A stretch of 64,000 nucleotides of DNA, taken from positions 366,903,387-366,967,386 of the forward strand of contig OX336388.2 of assembly GCA_946902985.2 (NCBI GenBank), given 5' to 3'. Every line of letters starts with the position of its first letter. Within the stretch, counting starts at the first letter, position 1. Origin of the DNA: Meconema thalassinum (Eukaryota; Arthropoda; Insecta; Orthoptera; Tettigoniidae). Below are positions 1-11,050 of the stretch, in pieces. The notes under the pieces are model-generated. The model was not told the DNA's origin. It worked only from the letters and a program-made list of their open reading frames with translations, and did no database searches. Position numbers and translations under genes: made by a program.

Positions 1-363
1 CCCAAATCCTTGTTGATAAAAGGCTGGCTTTAAATTGGCATTTCTAGCCCCCATGGCAATCGCTTCCATCGTTTCAATGTGTCGCTGACTTTCTCTGAGT
101 TGTTGCTTGCCCTGCTGCGCGGCTTTAATGGTTTTCGCCACTGCACTGGAACCGCCCAAAAATGAACCCAGAGCAGCCAAACTGGCAAATAATGCAGCTA
201 AAAATCCCGCTCGTTTGGGGACGGGAATCACTCGCCCTTGGTTTGAAACCCGTCGCCGACGCTTTGGAGTAACATGTCTCTGTGCTGCTCGAGAGGCTTT
301 CCTTATGGTCAATATATTATTTTTTCTTTTTTCTTTCGCAAGGACTTGTCCACGAATGTCTTA
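1..363 (-). pseudogene. Polinton structural-type protein, basic with hydrophobic segment (partial, frameshifted)
   Basis: The minus-strand frame is open from the window edge to a stop at 361-363. It encodes an Arg/Lys-rich stretch with an RRRR patch, then a hydrophobic Ala/Leu/Gly segment (core FLAALFASLAALGSFLGG), then a Gln/Glu-rich helix. A start codon at 429-431 opens a different minus-strand frame that is also Lys/Arg-rich and stops near 309, so the protein appears broken by one indel between about 310 and 360. A short basic protein with a membrane-active-looking segment fits a minor capsid-type Polinton protein. I assign it by position and composition only, and its C-terminus lies outside the window. 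Confidence 0.45.
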
Positions 364-490
364 AGCCCAGGCTTTGCCAAGGACAAAGTCCTTTTTTTAG
401 TCTTTCTCACCGCATACATTTGTTTCACCATGATGATAATGACCAACAACCTTTCACAAGAAAGTTTAAATCACAATTAACGTCAGATTG

Positions 491-1216
491 TTATTTCATG
501 GCTGTATATTCCAATTCCACATAAAGTGGGAAATCGTTTATGGTTTTTCCCGCTTGCTTTTCATCCCATGTCAACATGAGATGAAAGGATAATTCGTCAC
601 CTGCATTGACCATTTCATGGTTATGGATCAACATCCTATGACCATTTATCTTTATTTGTAAATGGTTCTCATCAGGTATGGCATATTTGATGTGAATGGT
701 TCCATCATAGTGTAATCGATAGTTGCTTAAACCCGAAGCAAGCACATAGGTCAAGTACTGATCATGGACTAGCGGTAAATGGTTTCTGTCATTCACAGGT
801 TTTTCATTTGTCAGATACACTAAAAATACATATGGGATAAATTTATAAAGCCTTTTCATTGCATAGGTCATGTAACGCTTGGTACAAACATCGTCTTCGT
901 CTTTTGGGTCTTCCACGTGAATAATCCGATGGTGATTAGCGCTATAGCCATTCACCGTAAGCTGGGGCACTTTGTCATAAAAATCATACACTTTGTTATC
1001 CACATACTTTATCGTAGTAACGTCTGTAGACACTTGAGGATGTTTTACATGGGTTAACCGCTTTCCCTTAAAGTCATAATCTCCCTGTTTTGTGCGTGGC
1101 TCTACTGACCTATCCACATAGTGTTTATTAGCAGGATCTGTTTCTTGTTTCGGATCATGTATGGGGACAGGCCTAGCTTCGGCCATCAACGGACGTCCAA
1201 AGACATACATCGTCAA
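491..1216 (-). CDS. Polinton-associated protein with tail-fibre-like KxYVD repeats
   Basis: This 241-residue frame is intact. The N-terminal half has three spaced copies of a motif like those in phage and viral fibre shafts: DPANKHYVD, then VTTIKYVDNKV, then DDVCTKRYM, each following an Asp/Pro-rich turn. The C-terminal half is predicted to be beta-rich, with aromatic residues alternating with polar ones. It is transcribed divergently from the ATPase at 1381 and lies upstream of the basic protein at 1-363, so the two minus-strand frames could share a promoter in the 1217-1380 gap. The likely role is a virion surface or attachment-type structural protein, but this rests on the repeats and on Polinton context. 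The initiator ATG at 1214-1216 is the first in the frame. Confidence 0.55.
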   Translation of the reverse strand: MTMYVFGRPLMAEARPVPIHDPKQETDPANKHYVDRSVEPRTKQGDYDFKGKRLTHVKHPQVSTDVTTIKYVDNKVYDFYDKVPQLTVNGYSANHHRIIHVEDPKDEDDVCTKRYMTYAMKRLYKFIPYVFLVYLTNEKPVNDRNHLPLVHDQYLTYVLASGLSNYRLHYDGTIHIKYAIPDENHLQIKINGHRMLIHNHEMVNAGDELSFHLMLTWDEKQAGKTINDFPLYVELEYTAMK

Positions 1217-1380
1217 CCTGTAGTACCAGTCTACTGTTTCTATGACAAGGTTCGGTGTCCTGTATATAGACAGCCTGCTAGCCTGTCTAAGCCTTAGTTG
1301 AAATGAAGATTACTAAGCAGCAAGAGTCATTCCCCGTGGGGGACATGGTTTCCCATCTCTGTCCCACATCACGTGAATAA

Positions 1381-2001
1381 CGCCATGGTTTACTGTTTCC
1401 ATCTTCCATTCGCTACATCATTGTGGGGCCTTCCGGCTGTGGAAAGACTAATCTTTTGCTAACGCTCATTACAGCGCCCAATGGTCTGCGTTTTCAAAAT
1501 ATTTATATTTTTGCAAAATCTCTCTACCAACCCCTCTACGTGTTTTTGGATCAAGTCATGTCTGGATTACAAAAAGAGAATATGGGTTATTTTAAATTTT
1601 CCATGCAAGAAAATGTGATTTCACCGGATGAGGTAAAGCCTGATTCACTCATGATTTTCGATGATGTATCCACTGAACGTCAAGGTATCATTCAAAGCTA
1701 TTTCAGCATGGGTCGACACAAACATATCGATTGCTTCTATCTTGGACAAACGTATTCTAAAATGTCCAAACAGTTGAATCGTGACAATGCCAATGTCATT
1801 GTTTTATTTCGCCAGGACGAGATGAACAGTCGTCACATTTATAATGAACATGTGAATCCGGATATGACCTTTCAAATGTTTACAGAACTGTGTGCCAAGT
1901 GCTGGAACACTCAACGTCATGCCTGTTTAGTGATTGACAAACAAAGTGAACTCAACCAAGGACGGTATCACTTAGGCTTTGATCATTTTATTGCTATTTA
2001 A
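1381..2001 (+). CDS. A32-like DNA-packaging ATPase (FtsK/HerA type)
   Basis: The protein has a Walker A motif GPSGCGKT after a short hydrophobic strand (YIIV), and a Walker B motif LMIFDDV about 70 residues later. A polar segment ending in IVLFRQDE matches the sensor region of poxvirus A32-like ATPases. Such enzymes pump DNA into capsids and are a hallmark of Polintons. The frame is open from 1381, just after a TAA, and has no ATG before the Walker A. An ATG at 1385 lies in another frame, so the true N-terminus is probably lost to a small indel near 1390-1410. GTG at 1423 is a possible but unlikely start. The DUF8207-like gene follows on the same strand after about 115 bp. Confidence 0.8.
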   Translation, partial: RHGLLFPSSIRYIIVGPSGCGKTNLLLTLITAPNGLRFQNIYIFAKSLYQPLYVFLDQVMSGLQKENMGYFKFSMQENVISPDEVKPDSLMIFDDVSTERQGIIQSYFSMGRHKHIDCFYLGQTYSKMSKQLNRDNANVIVLFRQDEMNSRHIYNEHVNPDMTFQMFTELCAKCWNTQRHACLVIDKQSELNQGRYHLGFDHFIAI

Positions 2002-2042
2002 GGCCCTGTCTCATTCCCCGGCAAGTCATTTGTCAAGACACC

Positions 2043-3058
2043 ATGGCGTTAGCAGAGAATCAATTGAAAAAGCATATTATTAGAGCAAAAATACTGTTCG
2101 CCAAAAGTTTCGTCAATTGAAACGATCACGTGCAAATCATGTTTTGTTTATTCAACAACAATTAGCACCTCCGCTAAAAGCCACGTTGAAACCCTCTTTC
2201 AAGCCATCTGAAACGCTACGCACCGTTTCACAAGCCACGCAGACGCTGCACGATGATCCTGAGGAAGAGGAAGAGGAACAGGAACAGGAAGATTTGACTA
2301 GTGTTAGTGAAGATGAGGATGAGGAGGAACAAGTGTTTACGCCTCAAAAAAAGGCCACACCCCTTGCAGAGTTTTTGAGAAAAGAGAAATCCTTGGCCAT
2401 GGTCGAAACACCTTGCCCTTGCAGGGCGTCTCCGTTTTCACAACTCTTGGCCACTCGTCAACATAAAGCTCAACTGAAAACCATTTTAATAAAATATTAT
2501 GGATCAACATTGGAACCCTATTTCACCGATTTATTTATTGGAAACACAGATATAACGTATGGTGTTCGCTATGAGGATGATAGTTTTAAAATTGGCGATT
2601 CATCCATTAAATTTGCTCGTACTAAAACTGTCATTAAAAACATCAACTATAAATTATCGCCGGGACTGTTAAAGCTGCTCTTTTCTCGGATCCCCTCTTC
2701 CCATGATTATACACCAGAGGATCTTGACAAATATAAATCCATTTTATTGGATACCCATGCCCACAAAAGACAGTATGATCCCGCTCAACAAGTGAATGCC
2801 AATATATCTCAAAAATATAAAACCATCATTGCAAAAATGTTTCCCACCAGTCAAAGTACTCGTCGTAAAGCGTCCGCTTCGGGAGTGACATTTAAACCAT
2901 TAAAACCCCTTGTGGATGTTACCTACTGGCACAATCCCAATAAGCTCGTCCAGCGGCTACAGTTGTTGCATGCTTCACGTCAAGCTGGCAATACCGGTCA
3001 CGATTGGGAAATTCAAGAAATTGAACAAGAACTTCGAAATGCCAAAATTATTGTTTAA
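2043..3058 (+). pseudogene. Polinton DUF8207-like protein (N-terminal frameshift)
   Basis: The main frame is open from about 2102 to the TAA at 3056-3058. It has an acidic Glu/Asp-rich tract (about residues 48-72 counted from 2117), then a conserved-looking block with FIGNTDITYGV, a KLSPGLLKLLF motif, and a C-terminal segment around VTYWHNPNKLVQRL. I recognise this block as the DUF8207 type that often accompanies arthropod Polinton integrases; its function is unknown. An ATG at 2043 opens a different frame, and the two join in sense near an A-run at about 2085, so one indel probably breaks the N-terminus. The stop is 16 bp before the integrase ATG, suggesting a compact gene pair. Confidence 0.6.
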
Positions 3059-3074
3059 GCCCTCACCCATTAAA

Positions 3075-3986
3075 ATGAGTATTGCTCACGAGTTGCATCG
3101 CCCAGCTAGGCGTCACTATCCGCGACTCAAGGTGATTTCACGAGGTGTGGATGAACTTTGGCAGGCTGAATTGGTTAAAATGATACACTATGCTGGCGTT
3201 AACGACGGTGTACGCTATATGTTGACCGTCATTGATGTCTATTCCAAAATGGCCTTTGTTGAACCTGTGCGTCGCAAGTCTGGTCCACTAGTTACCAAGG
3301 CCTTTCAACATATTATTCAACACTCCAAACGTCAACCTCAGTTGCTACAAACCGACCAGGGTAAAGAATTTTTCAACAAGGATTTCTCCAGTTTTCTCAA
3401 ATCTAAGGATATTCACCATTACACCACGTACAGCAATCTCAAAGCCATTGTGGTCGAGCGGTTCAACCGAACATTGAAAATCCATATGTGGAAAGCGTTT
3501 ACCGCTCAGGGCAGTTATCGCTGGTTGGACGTGTTACCTGAGCTAGTATCACGTTACTATGACTCCAAACATAGAACGATTGGGACCAAGCCACGCCTCG
3601 TGACTAAAAATATTCAGCGATTGGATAAACTGTTTAACCCCATAAAAACAGCCGATCTTAAACGTCACAGACTGAAAATTGGGGATTTTGTTCGTGTGAG
3701 CAAATTTAAGTCTGGCTTCAATAAGGGCTACACGCCACAGTGGGGGACTGAACTATTTCGAATTCGTCGAGTCAACTTGGACACTCCAGTCACCTATTTA
3801 CTCGAGGACCTCAACCGTCAACCCATAAAAGGTAGATTTTATCTCCATGAACTTCAGAAAACAGCATTTTCTAAGCATTATCTTGTGGAAAAAGTGTTGA
3901 AACAAAAAGGAAATAAACTATATGTCAAATGGTTAGGGTTTAACTCTACGTTTAATTCTTGGATCAATAAATTACATGTTGTGTGA
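3075..3986 (+). CDS. Polinton retroviral-type integrase with C-terminal chromodomain
   Basis: This 303-residue frame starts at the ATG at 3075. The upstream open frame overlaps the DUF8207-like gene, so I chose the ATG after that gene's stop. The catalytic triad is visible: D in DELWQAEL, D in LLQTDQGKEF, and E in VVERFNRTLK, with 33 residues between the second D and the E as is usual in Polintons. An SH3-like region (GDFVRV) follows, and a chromodomain-like tail with HYLVEKVL and YVKWLGF ends the protein. The enzyme inserts the linear element into the host genome, and the chromodomain may bind modified histone tails. I see no internal stop or frameshift, so this is the best-preserved gene of the element. 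Confidence 0.88.
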   Translation: MSIAHELHRPARRHYPRLKVISRGVDELWQAELVKMIHYAGVNDGVRYMLTVIDVYSKMAFVEPVRRKSGPLVTKAFQHIIQHSKRQPQLLQTDQGKEFFNKDFSSFLKSKDIHHYTTYSNLKAIVVERFNRTLKIHMWKAFTAQGSYRWLDVLPELVSRYYDSKHRTIGTKPRLVTKNIQRLDKLFNPIKTADLKRHRLKIGDFVRVSKFKSGFNKGYTPQWGTELFRIRRVNLDTPVTYLLEDLNRQPIKGRFYLHELQKTAFSKHYLVEKVLKQKGNKLYVKWLGFNSTFNSWINKLHVV

Positions 3987-4230
3987 ACCTGTGCAATTTT
4001 TATTTATTCACGCTTGTTGTACACCACCTATAGCTCTGTGTGTACAGTCCTCAGCTCCACATATTTCTTTCTCTTTCCACCTGTGTTCTCTATTACATTA
4101 CCCCTCCCCTCTCCCTCCCTTCACCTCCCACCACTGCTGCTCGCAGCTCTTGCCTATCTATTGGTTGTGACATCATTCCCACAAGTTGCATCATACTTTT
4201 TACTGATTTAGCGATTCCCACGCTTTGAAC

Positions 4231-4460
4231 ATTCTGTTATCATGCACGTGGACAGCAAACGTCCAAGGTGAACACCTGTGGCTGATCAAATTTCACGTCA
4301 ACTTGCATTTTGACCCGTACGAAGCAAAACAGGATGTAACTTGTTAACAGTTATCGCGCACGTGGACAGCTAACGTCCCAGGCGAACACCTGTGGTAGAT
4401 CAAATTTCACATGAATTTGCATTTTGTCACGTACGAAGCAAAACAGGATGTAACTTGTTT
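4231..4460. repeat. 114-bp tandem duplication next to the Polinton integrase
   Basis: Two similar units are spaced 114 bp apart; the CACGTG(G) landmark falls at 4245 and 4359. Each unit contains GAACACCTGTGG and ends with GAAGCAAAACAGGATGTAAC. A third partial unit starts near 4465. The duplication may be subterminal repeat of the Polinton terminal inverted repeat, but I see no inverted partner in the window. Confidence 0.6.
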
Positions 4461-4853
4461 AGCGTACACGTGGTTTCACACATGTTCACATGCATTTCGC
4501 TCTTCCCTGCCACCACGGTGGTCAGATTATTTCACCTTCAAGCGTCATTGTCATTTTCCATTGCACTTGTTGTCAAGTCAGATCAGCGCATTCCAATAAG
4601 CTCAAATGACATTCACCTCCTGCTCCTCTGCAAGTTTGTTTTCTCTACTCGCTTCGACCAACATAGAACCAAGTTCTTATCACCGTTTACACGTTAAAGA
4701 TAAAATATCAGAAAAACGCACGCTCGCTCTGTCATACACCGACCCGCCGAAATAGCGATTGTTCTATTAAGCATGGTCCTTGTGGTTAGCGACAGGTTCG
4801 TTGAAACACACACTCAGCCGTATCGTCTCTCTCAACCACCATGCTTCATAAAC
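4461..4853. other. Unassigned AT-rich stretch
   Basis: I see no gene or named repeat here. Short open frames in 4392-4697 have no recognisable content. Confidence 0.5.
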
Positions 4854-5926
4854 ATTATAAACAGGTAAAGAAAAAGAAAAAGTGTTTTCAACATGTATGC
4901 CGTTAGGCCCTTTGTGAATTATTTTTTGGAAAAGATATCTACCACATTTGAAAGGGGGCGTTAGCCCGAGTCCTAGGACATCTCGTACACGTCTCTAGCG
5001 TTATTGGTTCGTGAGATATTCGCAAAAATCACAAAAAACACGTGTTTACCCCAAAATCGAGTTTCCAATATTTTTTTTAAATTATAACGGGTGGTCCATA
5101 GCAAAGAGGATGTCACCCCGAGTCCTTGGACCCGTCGTACACGCCTTTAGCATGATTGGTTCGCGAGATATAGCAAAACGTTTAAAATCACGGTTTTACC
5201 CCCAAAAAAAACATGTTTCCAGATTTTCACCCTTTCGACACCTATATTTCCGTAAAGAGCGCAAAGAGAAGAAAAAAAAACAAATTCAAGCACGCCTTCC
5301 TAGCATGACTCCTTCCATTCATAGGTCGCAGGGGCTCACAACTTCCTAAGTGCCGTAGAACCGGTGTTACCACACTACTACGTCAGGTTTTTTATCCTAG
5401 AGACTTTAAATTTATTTTGGGGGTATAGGGGATAGGGACCATTGATTTACGTCAAATAAACTTTTTCGTAAAATTCCTAGTTTACAAAATATAGGTTTTT
5501 CAAAATTCGAGGGTTTTCAAAAAACATAAAAGTAAAAAGGTTTTATTACAAAAAATAAAGGTCATAAAGACCATTTGTTTGGGCCATGGCTCAACGTTCT
5601 ATCATGTTTGGTTTTCAAACTATCACCTACTTTCGGAAACAAAAATTTTGAATTTGTTTTTCAAAAATATAACGAGTGGTCCATAGGAAAGACGACGTCA
5701 GCTCGAGTCCAACGACACCTCATTTGTCAAAATCGGACCATGCGTTCGAGAGATAATTAACATGGCTGAGGCTTAGTAGTGGGACAAAGAGGGTTCTGGA
5801 GTGCGTTAGAACTCTCATCACTCCCCTAATCGCAAGAAAAAAAAAATTCAAATAATTACATCATTGGGGGTAGTTATTGTGTAAACGCTGCGTGACTGCA
5901 CAAATTATAAACAGGTAAAGAAAAAG
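4854..5926. repeat. Degenerate ~150-bp repeats bounded by an exact 23-bp direct repeat
   Basis: The same 23 bases (starting ATTATAAACAGG) occur at 4854-4876 and 5904-5926. Between them are two to three diverged copies of a roughly 150-bp unit whose core reads CGAGTCC followed by GAC and TCGTACACG (near 4970, 5120 and 5700). The second and third copies also carry TGGTCCATAG upstream of the core. There is no coding potential. The flanking repeats could be an unusually long target-site duplication or the product of recombination. Confidence 0.5.
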
Positions 5927-6128
5927 AACTGTACTGTAAAACAAGGAAGTTTTACAGTGCACTGATGACCAATGGATTTTTTTTAATTTTATAATGTTTT
6001 AACAGTATATATGTTATAAATACTAAACCTGTAAATTTTCATTTTTCTAAATCATAGGGCTTCAGAAAAATAAAATATTGAAAATTCATAAATTTTCACT
6101 AGCGAATGGTGTACCTTCCCTCATAATT

Positions 6129-7819
6129 TGACAAGCAGACGACTGCCAAATCAGCTATGAATTGTAACATTATAAGATGAGCTGAGCAAGCTATCCTGGG
6201 TTCGAAAGAACGGGTCATTTTATAGGACTGTAATCAAAAGACCCTGGTTTATAATACTAGATTTCCAGACATTAGGCGTCTGATATATAAGTAAATGAAA
6301 CACCTTTATATAAATTCAGAGTGTACAGCTGTTGTGACAGCACTATTAAACCTTATCCTCAAGCTTGGATTGTATAGATTTAAACAGAACTATGTTATGT
6401 TAAAACGCACTACAGCGGTAGGATATGATTACCCTTAGATGCAAGTACAAGTTTTAGTACTTTATGGGCTGGTAACGTGTACGACGTTTGTCACGTCATT
6501 ACAGCGGATTATCAATGGATCAGTGGTATTGATCAGCACACAGATGTGTGATTTGAGGTTGTGGAATTGATTTTTCTTCCAAATATGTGTTTGTATTGGA
6601 TGTTTGGTACACCAATTGTTTACACTACACGAGTTTAACATGGTCATTAAAAATACAATGGAACTGATAGGACTCAACTAATCTGATAAATATAAACGTA
6701 ATAATCAAATATCAGGATTTTCAACTAAAACTGAGTATAAACCAAAAGCTAGGAACTCTAATAAAATTTAACCAAACCTATGAACTTATATGAACCTTGA
6801 TAACCACAACTTAGATTTGCTTCTTCGATTCTTTTTAAATACAAATATAGCTTCCCCTATTGAGCGACGACAGTCAGTAGTTACGTGTCTAAACGCGGTA
6901 ACTAACTGATAATGCGAAGTTAGACATGTTTTACTCATGCTATCACCGACGTAACTTTTCTCTCCCGACACAAACATGACCCAAGTTCACAAACAGTGGA
7001 TTTGCGAGGTAGGAAGGTAACTGCAGTGGCGCCCATTGCGCACATAATTTAAGAGTGTTTACATGTTATAACATTTGTGTTGTAATTAGGCTAGATTTTT
7101 CATACTTTCTGTTAGGATCAGAATATGCATAGCTTTAGCTTGGAAATAAATTTTGGACGAATCGCTTCTCGTTTACATCGTTGCTACCATTATTAACGTA
7201 CGATAGGCATTAGATTAAATGATTTTAACGTAAAATGTTGGAGATGACACCATCATAGCGTAGCCTTAAACTTATTGTGCTTTAAATGTAATTAATATCT
7301 TGCATTGTAAACAAGTAAATAACTCACCTTGCTGTAGAATCAGTCTTGTACTATTACTATTATTCAATCTCCGAAGTAATTGGATAGGGAAAATCTACGT
7401 GTCATTCTGTTAGATTGCATTCTTTGTTTTTTTTTCATTTTTGCGTAGGACTTCGAGAGGCTTAATTTGTTAGGATTATCGCACGGAGACGACTTACATT
7501 ATTATGAACATTTTCAGCACGGACTCGCTGTTTTTATCTCTCGGAAGAAGTTAGGGGTCTGCCACTTTTTTGAATAAACTGAGTGTGATTTAAATGTAAG
7601 CCTTAGCTCTTTATTGTATTTGTTGAGTTTGTATTCCTCTGGACTGCTAGTTTTTTCTCTGATTAAACCCCCCCCCCCCTCCCCGAGTACAGTTTCTTGA
7701 GTGCTTTCCCAGTCCAGGAATGCATTCCTTCCCGATCTATATGTCTTCCTGGGAGATGGGGGTTTCGGAAGGGTCATTTAAGGTCGATGGCTCCCCGGAA
7801 TCCTCGTCAATCGGGCACA
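6129..7819 (+). repeat. 5' LTR of element 1
   Basis: The sequence matches 13963-15622 along its whole length, with substitutions every few tens of bases and small indels. Similarity starts at about 6124 and ends at GGGCACA (7813-7819). A homopolymeric C run lies near 7670. Short minus-strand open frames here are not genes. Confidence 0.85.
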
Positions 7820-7837
7820 TATAGAGTTATTGTTAAC

Positions 7838-7855
7838 TGGCGACACAACGTGATC
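7838..7855 (+). other. Probable tRNA primer-binding site of element 1
   Basis: TGGCGACACAACGTGATC lies 18 bp after the LTR. It aligns with the clear tRNA-Lys-type site of element 3 (47769) with small changes. The degeneracy lowers confidence. Confidence 0.5.
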
Positions 7856-7965
7856 AGCTCGATTTTGAGAGGTCAAGTTAGTGGAAATACAACGTGATCG
7901 GCTCGATTTTGAGAGGTCTAGTTGGTGGCAAACGAATATAAAAACTCGAATTTGAGAGGTCGGGA
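7845..7965 (+). repeat. Short tandem repeats in the 5' leader of element 1
   Basis: A unit of about 44 bp containing CTCGATTTTGAGAGGTC is repeated two and a half times immediately after the primer site. The tract to about 8310 is otherwise untranslated leader with nothing recognisable. Confidence 0.65.
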
Positions 7966-8314
7966 GCTCATGTTTGTTTTATAGGGTATGATAGCATCTG
8001 CCAGGTCAGTGACGAATCGGTATTCGTACGGCTGGACAGTAGCTGCATGGCACTCATGTTGAGATAGGACCATGAGGTCAGTTGGCATTAATTACAGTTA
8101 ATAAGTAGAGACATTTCCACTAGTAGCCGAAACTAATCTTAAGTAAATGTAATTGTTAGTTGGTGTGTTTAACTTTTATTAGGACAGAGGCACAGCAATG
8201 ATCCCTTAGTTTAGGAAGAGTGCAGACTTTCCCCAAAGCTTGATCTTAAGATGTACCATAGTGTGTAAGTTTCAGCCAAACTATTCCCCGCCTAATTCTC
8301 AAATTGAATTTATT

Positions 8315-10696
8315 ATGATGGCAGTGGAAGAAGGGTTGGACATTATCGCAACTTTGCCAGAGTTGCTGAGGACTTTGCGCATGCCCATTAATTAAGTTCA
8401 GGTGAACCAAGCTGTTATGCAAGGTAACTTGAATGACATGGGAGCATACATTCGAGCCGAAATGCAGGCTAATACAGACAATGTAAACGCGAGTATAAAC
8501 AATGACAGGACTGACATGACTGCAAGCATAAACAATGTTAGAGCCGAAATAGGGGAAGATATGCAGGCTAACACGGACAATATGACTGCAAGCATAAACA
8601 ATGTTAGAGCAGATACACAGGTCAACTGTGATAATGTTAGGACTGATATGAATGCGAGTATAAACAATGTTAGGGCTGATATGCAAACTAATTATGATAA
8701 CATGAACACTAACATAAACAATTTGCGCATAGAGGTCAGAAATGATGTTGAAGATCTGAGAACAGACATTACTAATATGCAAGCAGATATAAACAGAGTT
8801 AGGGGCGACATTCAAGCTACTTCGATTAATCTCAGGGCTGTTTTCGCGAAACAGATCAAAACGAATATCCCTAAAGCAATGGATGACGTTAGGTCAGAGA
8901 TTGAAACAGATCGGCGTAACTCAGAGGTCATACTTGAAGCTATTAAAAAAGAAATCCGCACGAACCGGGCTGACAATATTTGGAAGCTGGAAGAGATATG
9001 TGTTAACGCAGCAGAATTTAGAGTCGATTTTGACATTCTTAAGGGCGACCTAAATGAAAACAAGATGAACATTACTAACTTGGAAGAGAAGATGGGTAGC
9101 CTTTCAATCGAAACCACGAATTCGAACGACAGAATACGTGAATATGTGGGTAAAACTATTGATAAATTAGGAGAAGAGATGGACGAGAAATACCATGAAT
9201 TAGATGGCATCGTCAGGGGTAAGATCGAACGATTAGAAATCCAGATGAACGCCTTGCGTGAGGAACATAAACAAAAGCTAACTCGAGTAACTTCAGAACC
9301 GGAGAAACCGATACTCAAACGTTACTATGAACAAATAGTAGCTGACACAGCTACAACACCGAAGGAGGAAAGGCAACCGAATCCTAACGAAGCTTGGAAG
9401 AAGTATTTTGAGCAGGAGAGTGCCAATGTTACACCAACGTCACGGAGTGAAGTACAACCAAATACTGGCGAAACATCTGTCAGATTTGATATCCCGACAT
9501 TTAGTAGAACTCCGAGTATAATTCAGACACTTCATTCGAATGTTGTATTCTTGAAGAGTCAATACGAACGCCCACTTAAATATACTGGGACCGGATCTCA
9601 GACACCTGTAGGATTTCTCCATAATTTGGAAAACTACATGTGTGAAACGATGGTAACACCCGAGAGAGAACTAAGAGTAGTGGAGAGATTGCTAGACGGC
9701 GCTGCTCTAACTTGGTTTAAAGCATTTAGCTATTCTTTCCGGAGCTATCAAGACTTTAAAGAAGCGTTGCTAAAAACATTTTGGTCCGTGGAAATACAAC
9801 AGGGGATCAGAGCTGAAATGTATAGAAAACGTTTTTCTAGCAACTTACCAACGAAATATGCATCGTACTTCTCACAACAGCTCTCTAAACTTCAATGTCT
9901 ACTTCCACCGGTATCTGAACAAGAACTAGTGCAAACCATCATCAGACTGTATCCAGGAGATGTTCAGAAGTCACTAATAGCTTCAGGAGCAAACACGTTC
10001 GACAAATGTGATGAAATATTGCGCAGATTAGACTGTAGCAACGAACAATTTGCACCAATAAGACATTGTTAAGAAACTCGGCAGGTAAACTTAACATCTG
10101 TAGATCGCATGGTAGAGACATCTATCCGTACGGATAGGGAGAAAAATTGAGGAGGTCGCAACCGAAATAATAATGATCAGAGAAGAGACGGAACAACGTA
10201 TGACAGAAACAGAGAAGTGGAGGAGTATCGACAGAGGCGATACCAGGCTTGGAGAAACGATCGACCACGTTGGAATCGTGACCGAGACCAACGTAACAAC
10301 AACAATAACAACAACAATGATAACCGGTAAGATCGTAGGAACAATAATGATAATCCGAGAAGAGATTATAGGTACAGTGGAGACTATCAGATAGATAGTG
10401 ACCCCAGGTATCAAAGCAACTACAACGATCGCAGGAATGACAGAGCGGATAGAGATTGGCAAGGTAGAGCAGAGGAGAGCCAGAGGTATTTACGAGAACT
10501 TCGTGATAGAAGGAGAGAGGATCGTGATAGAAATCCGACATCGAGGGAACAGAGACCCAGGAACAATCAACATGTCACTGTCGCTGATGTTCATCAGATT
10601 GAACTAGCTGAAGACCGTATGTCAGACGAAGAATTTCGAAACATAACAGACAGAATGGATCGGGCTAGAGAACAGAACAGAAGTCAACGGAGTTGA
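8315..10696 (+). pseudogene. gag of LTR element 1, long coiled-coil N-terminus, several premature stops
   Basis: One reading frame runs from ATG 8315/8318 to a TGA ending at 10696, interrupted by stops at 8393, 10070, 10148 and about 10325. The longest open part is 8402-10072. The first 300 or so residues are a coiled coil built from repeats of the type ASINNVRADMQ and ANTDN. A capsid-type retrotransposon gag domain follows, with the hallmarks LTWFKAF and QQLSKLQ, then a basic Arg/Asn-rich tail (NNNNNNNND, RDRRREDRD) suited to RNA binding. No CCHC zinc knuckle is visible. The capsid part aligns well by eye with the gag of element 3 (49032-50201). The premature stops show that this copy no longer makes a full gag. 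Confidence 0.82.
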
Positions 10697-11050
10697 TGAC
10701 CCAAAGGTCGAGAGTAAATAATGACGAACGTCGAACTACGAACGACGAGTGTTGTAAACACTTCATGAGTGAAATGTTGAACATCGTGAGAGAGCGAGAT
10801 AAATAAAAATGCTTTTCATCATTTTTATTTCGTTAACGAAGGAGCATATGAACCCGATGTCACATTTACCATGTGACCTCTTTGGCTCATGTAGAGTTCA
10901 CCATCCATGGAGGAGGCCGATTGAGCGCTCATTTGAATTATATGAGTTGCCGCGCCGAGAGTGTATTATATTTTTATGTTTTGTAAAACACATGATTTTT
11001 AACCGATGTTGTAAATATTTTCAATGCACAGAAGAAGAACATGATTTATT
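10697..11050 (+). other. Post-gag remnant of element 1
   Basis: This is where pol should begin, but I see no protease or RT motif. A frame opening at 10809 continues into the inserted HINE-like element and has no recognisable domain. Confidence 0.5.

Larger units (their letters stand above)
1..4460. mobile_element. Polinton/Maverick DNA transposon, one end (partial)
   Basis: Five frames typical of a Polinton lie together: two structural-type proteins on the minus strand (1-363, 491-1216), then a packaging ATPase, a DUF8207-like protein and a retroviral-type integrase with chromodomain on the plus strand. In this family the integrase normally lies near one terminus, so the element should end shortly after 3986. 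I could not identify the terminal inverted repeat, and the right limit given is the end of a 114-bp tandem duplication that may be part of it. DNA polymerase B and the adenovirus-type protease are not in the window and would lie to the left. Several frames carry frameshifts, so this copy looks inactive. Confidence 0.8.

Noticed and set aside
8246..9318. Minus-strand frames of 189 and 168 residues
   Set aside because: They are antisense shadows of the repetitive gag of element 1.
10091..10541. Val/Ile-rich minus-strand frames resembling membrane proteins
   Set aside because: They are the complement of the Asn/Arg-rich gag tail.
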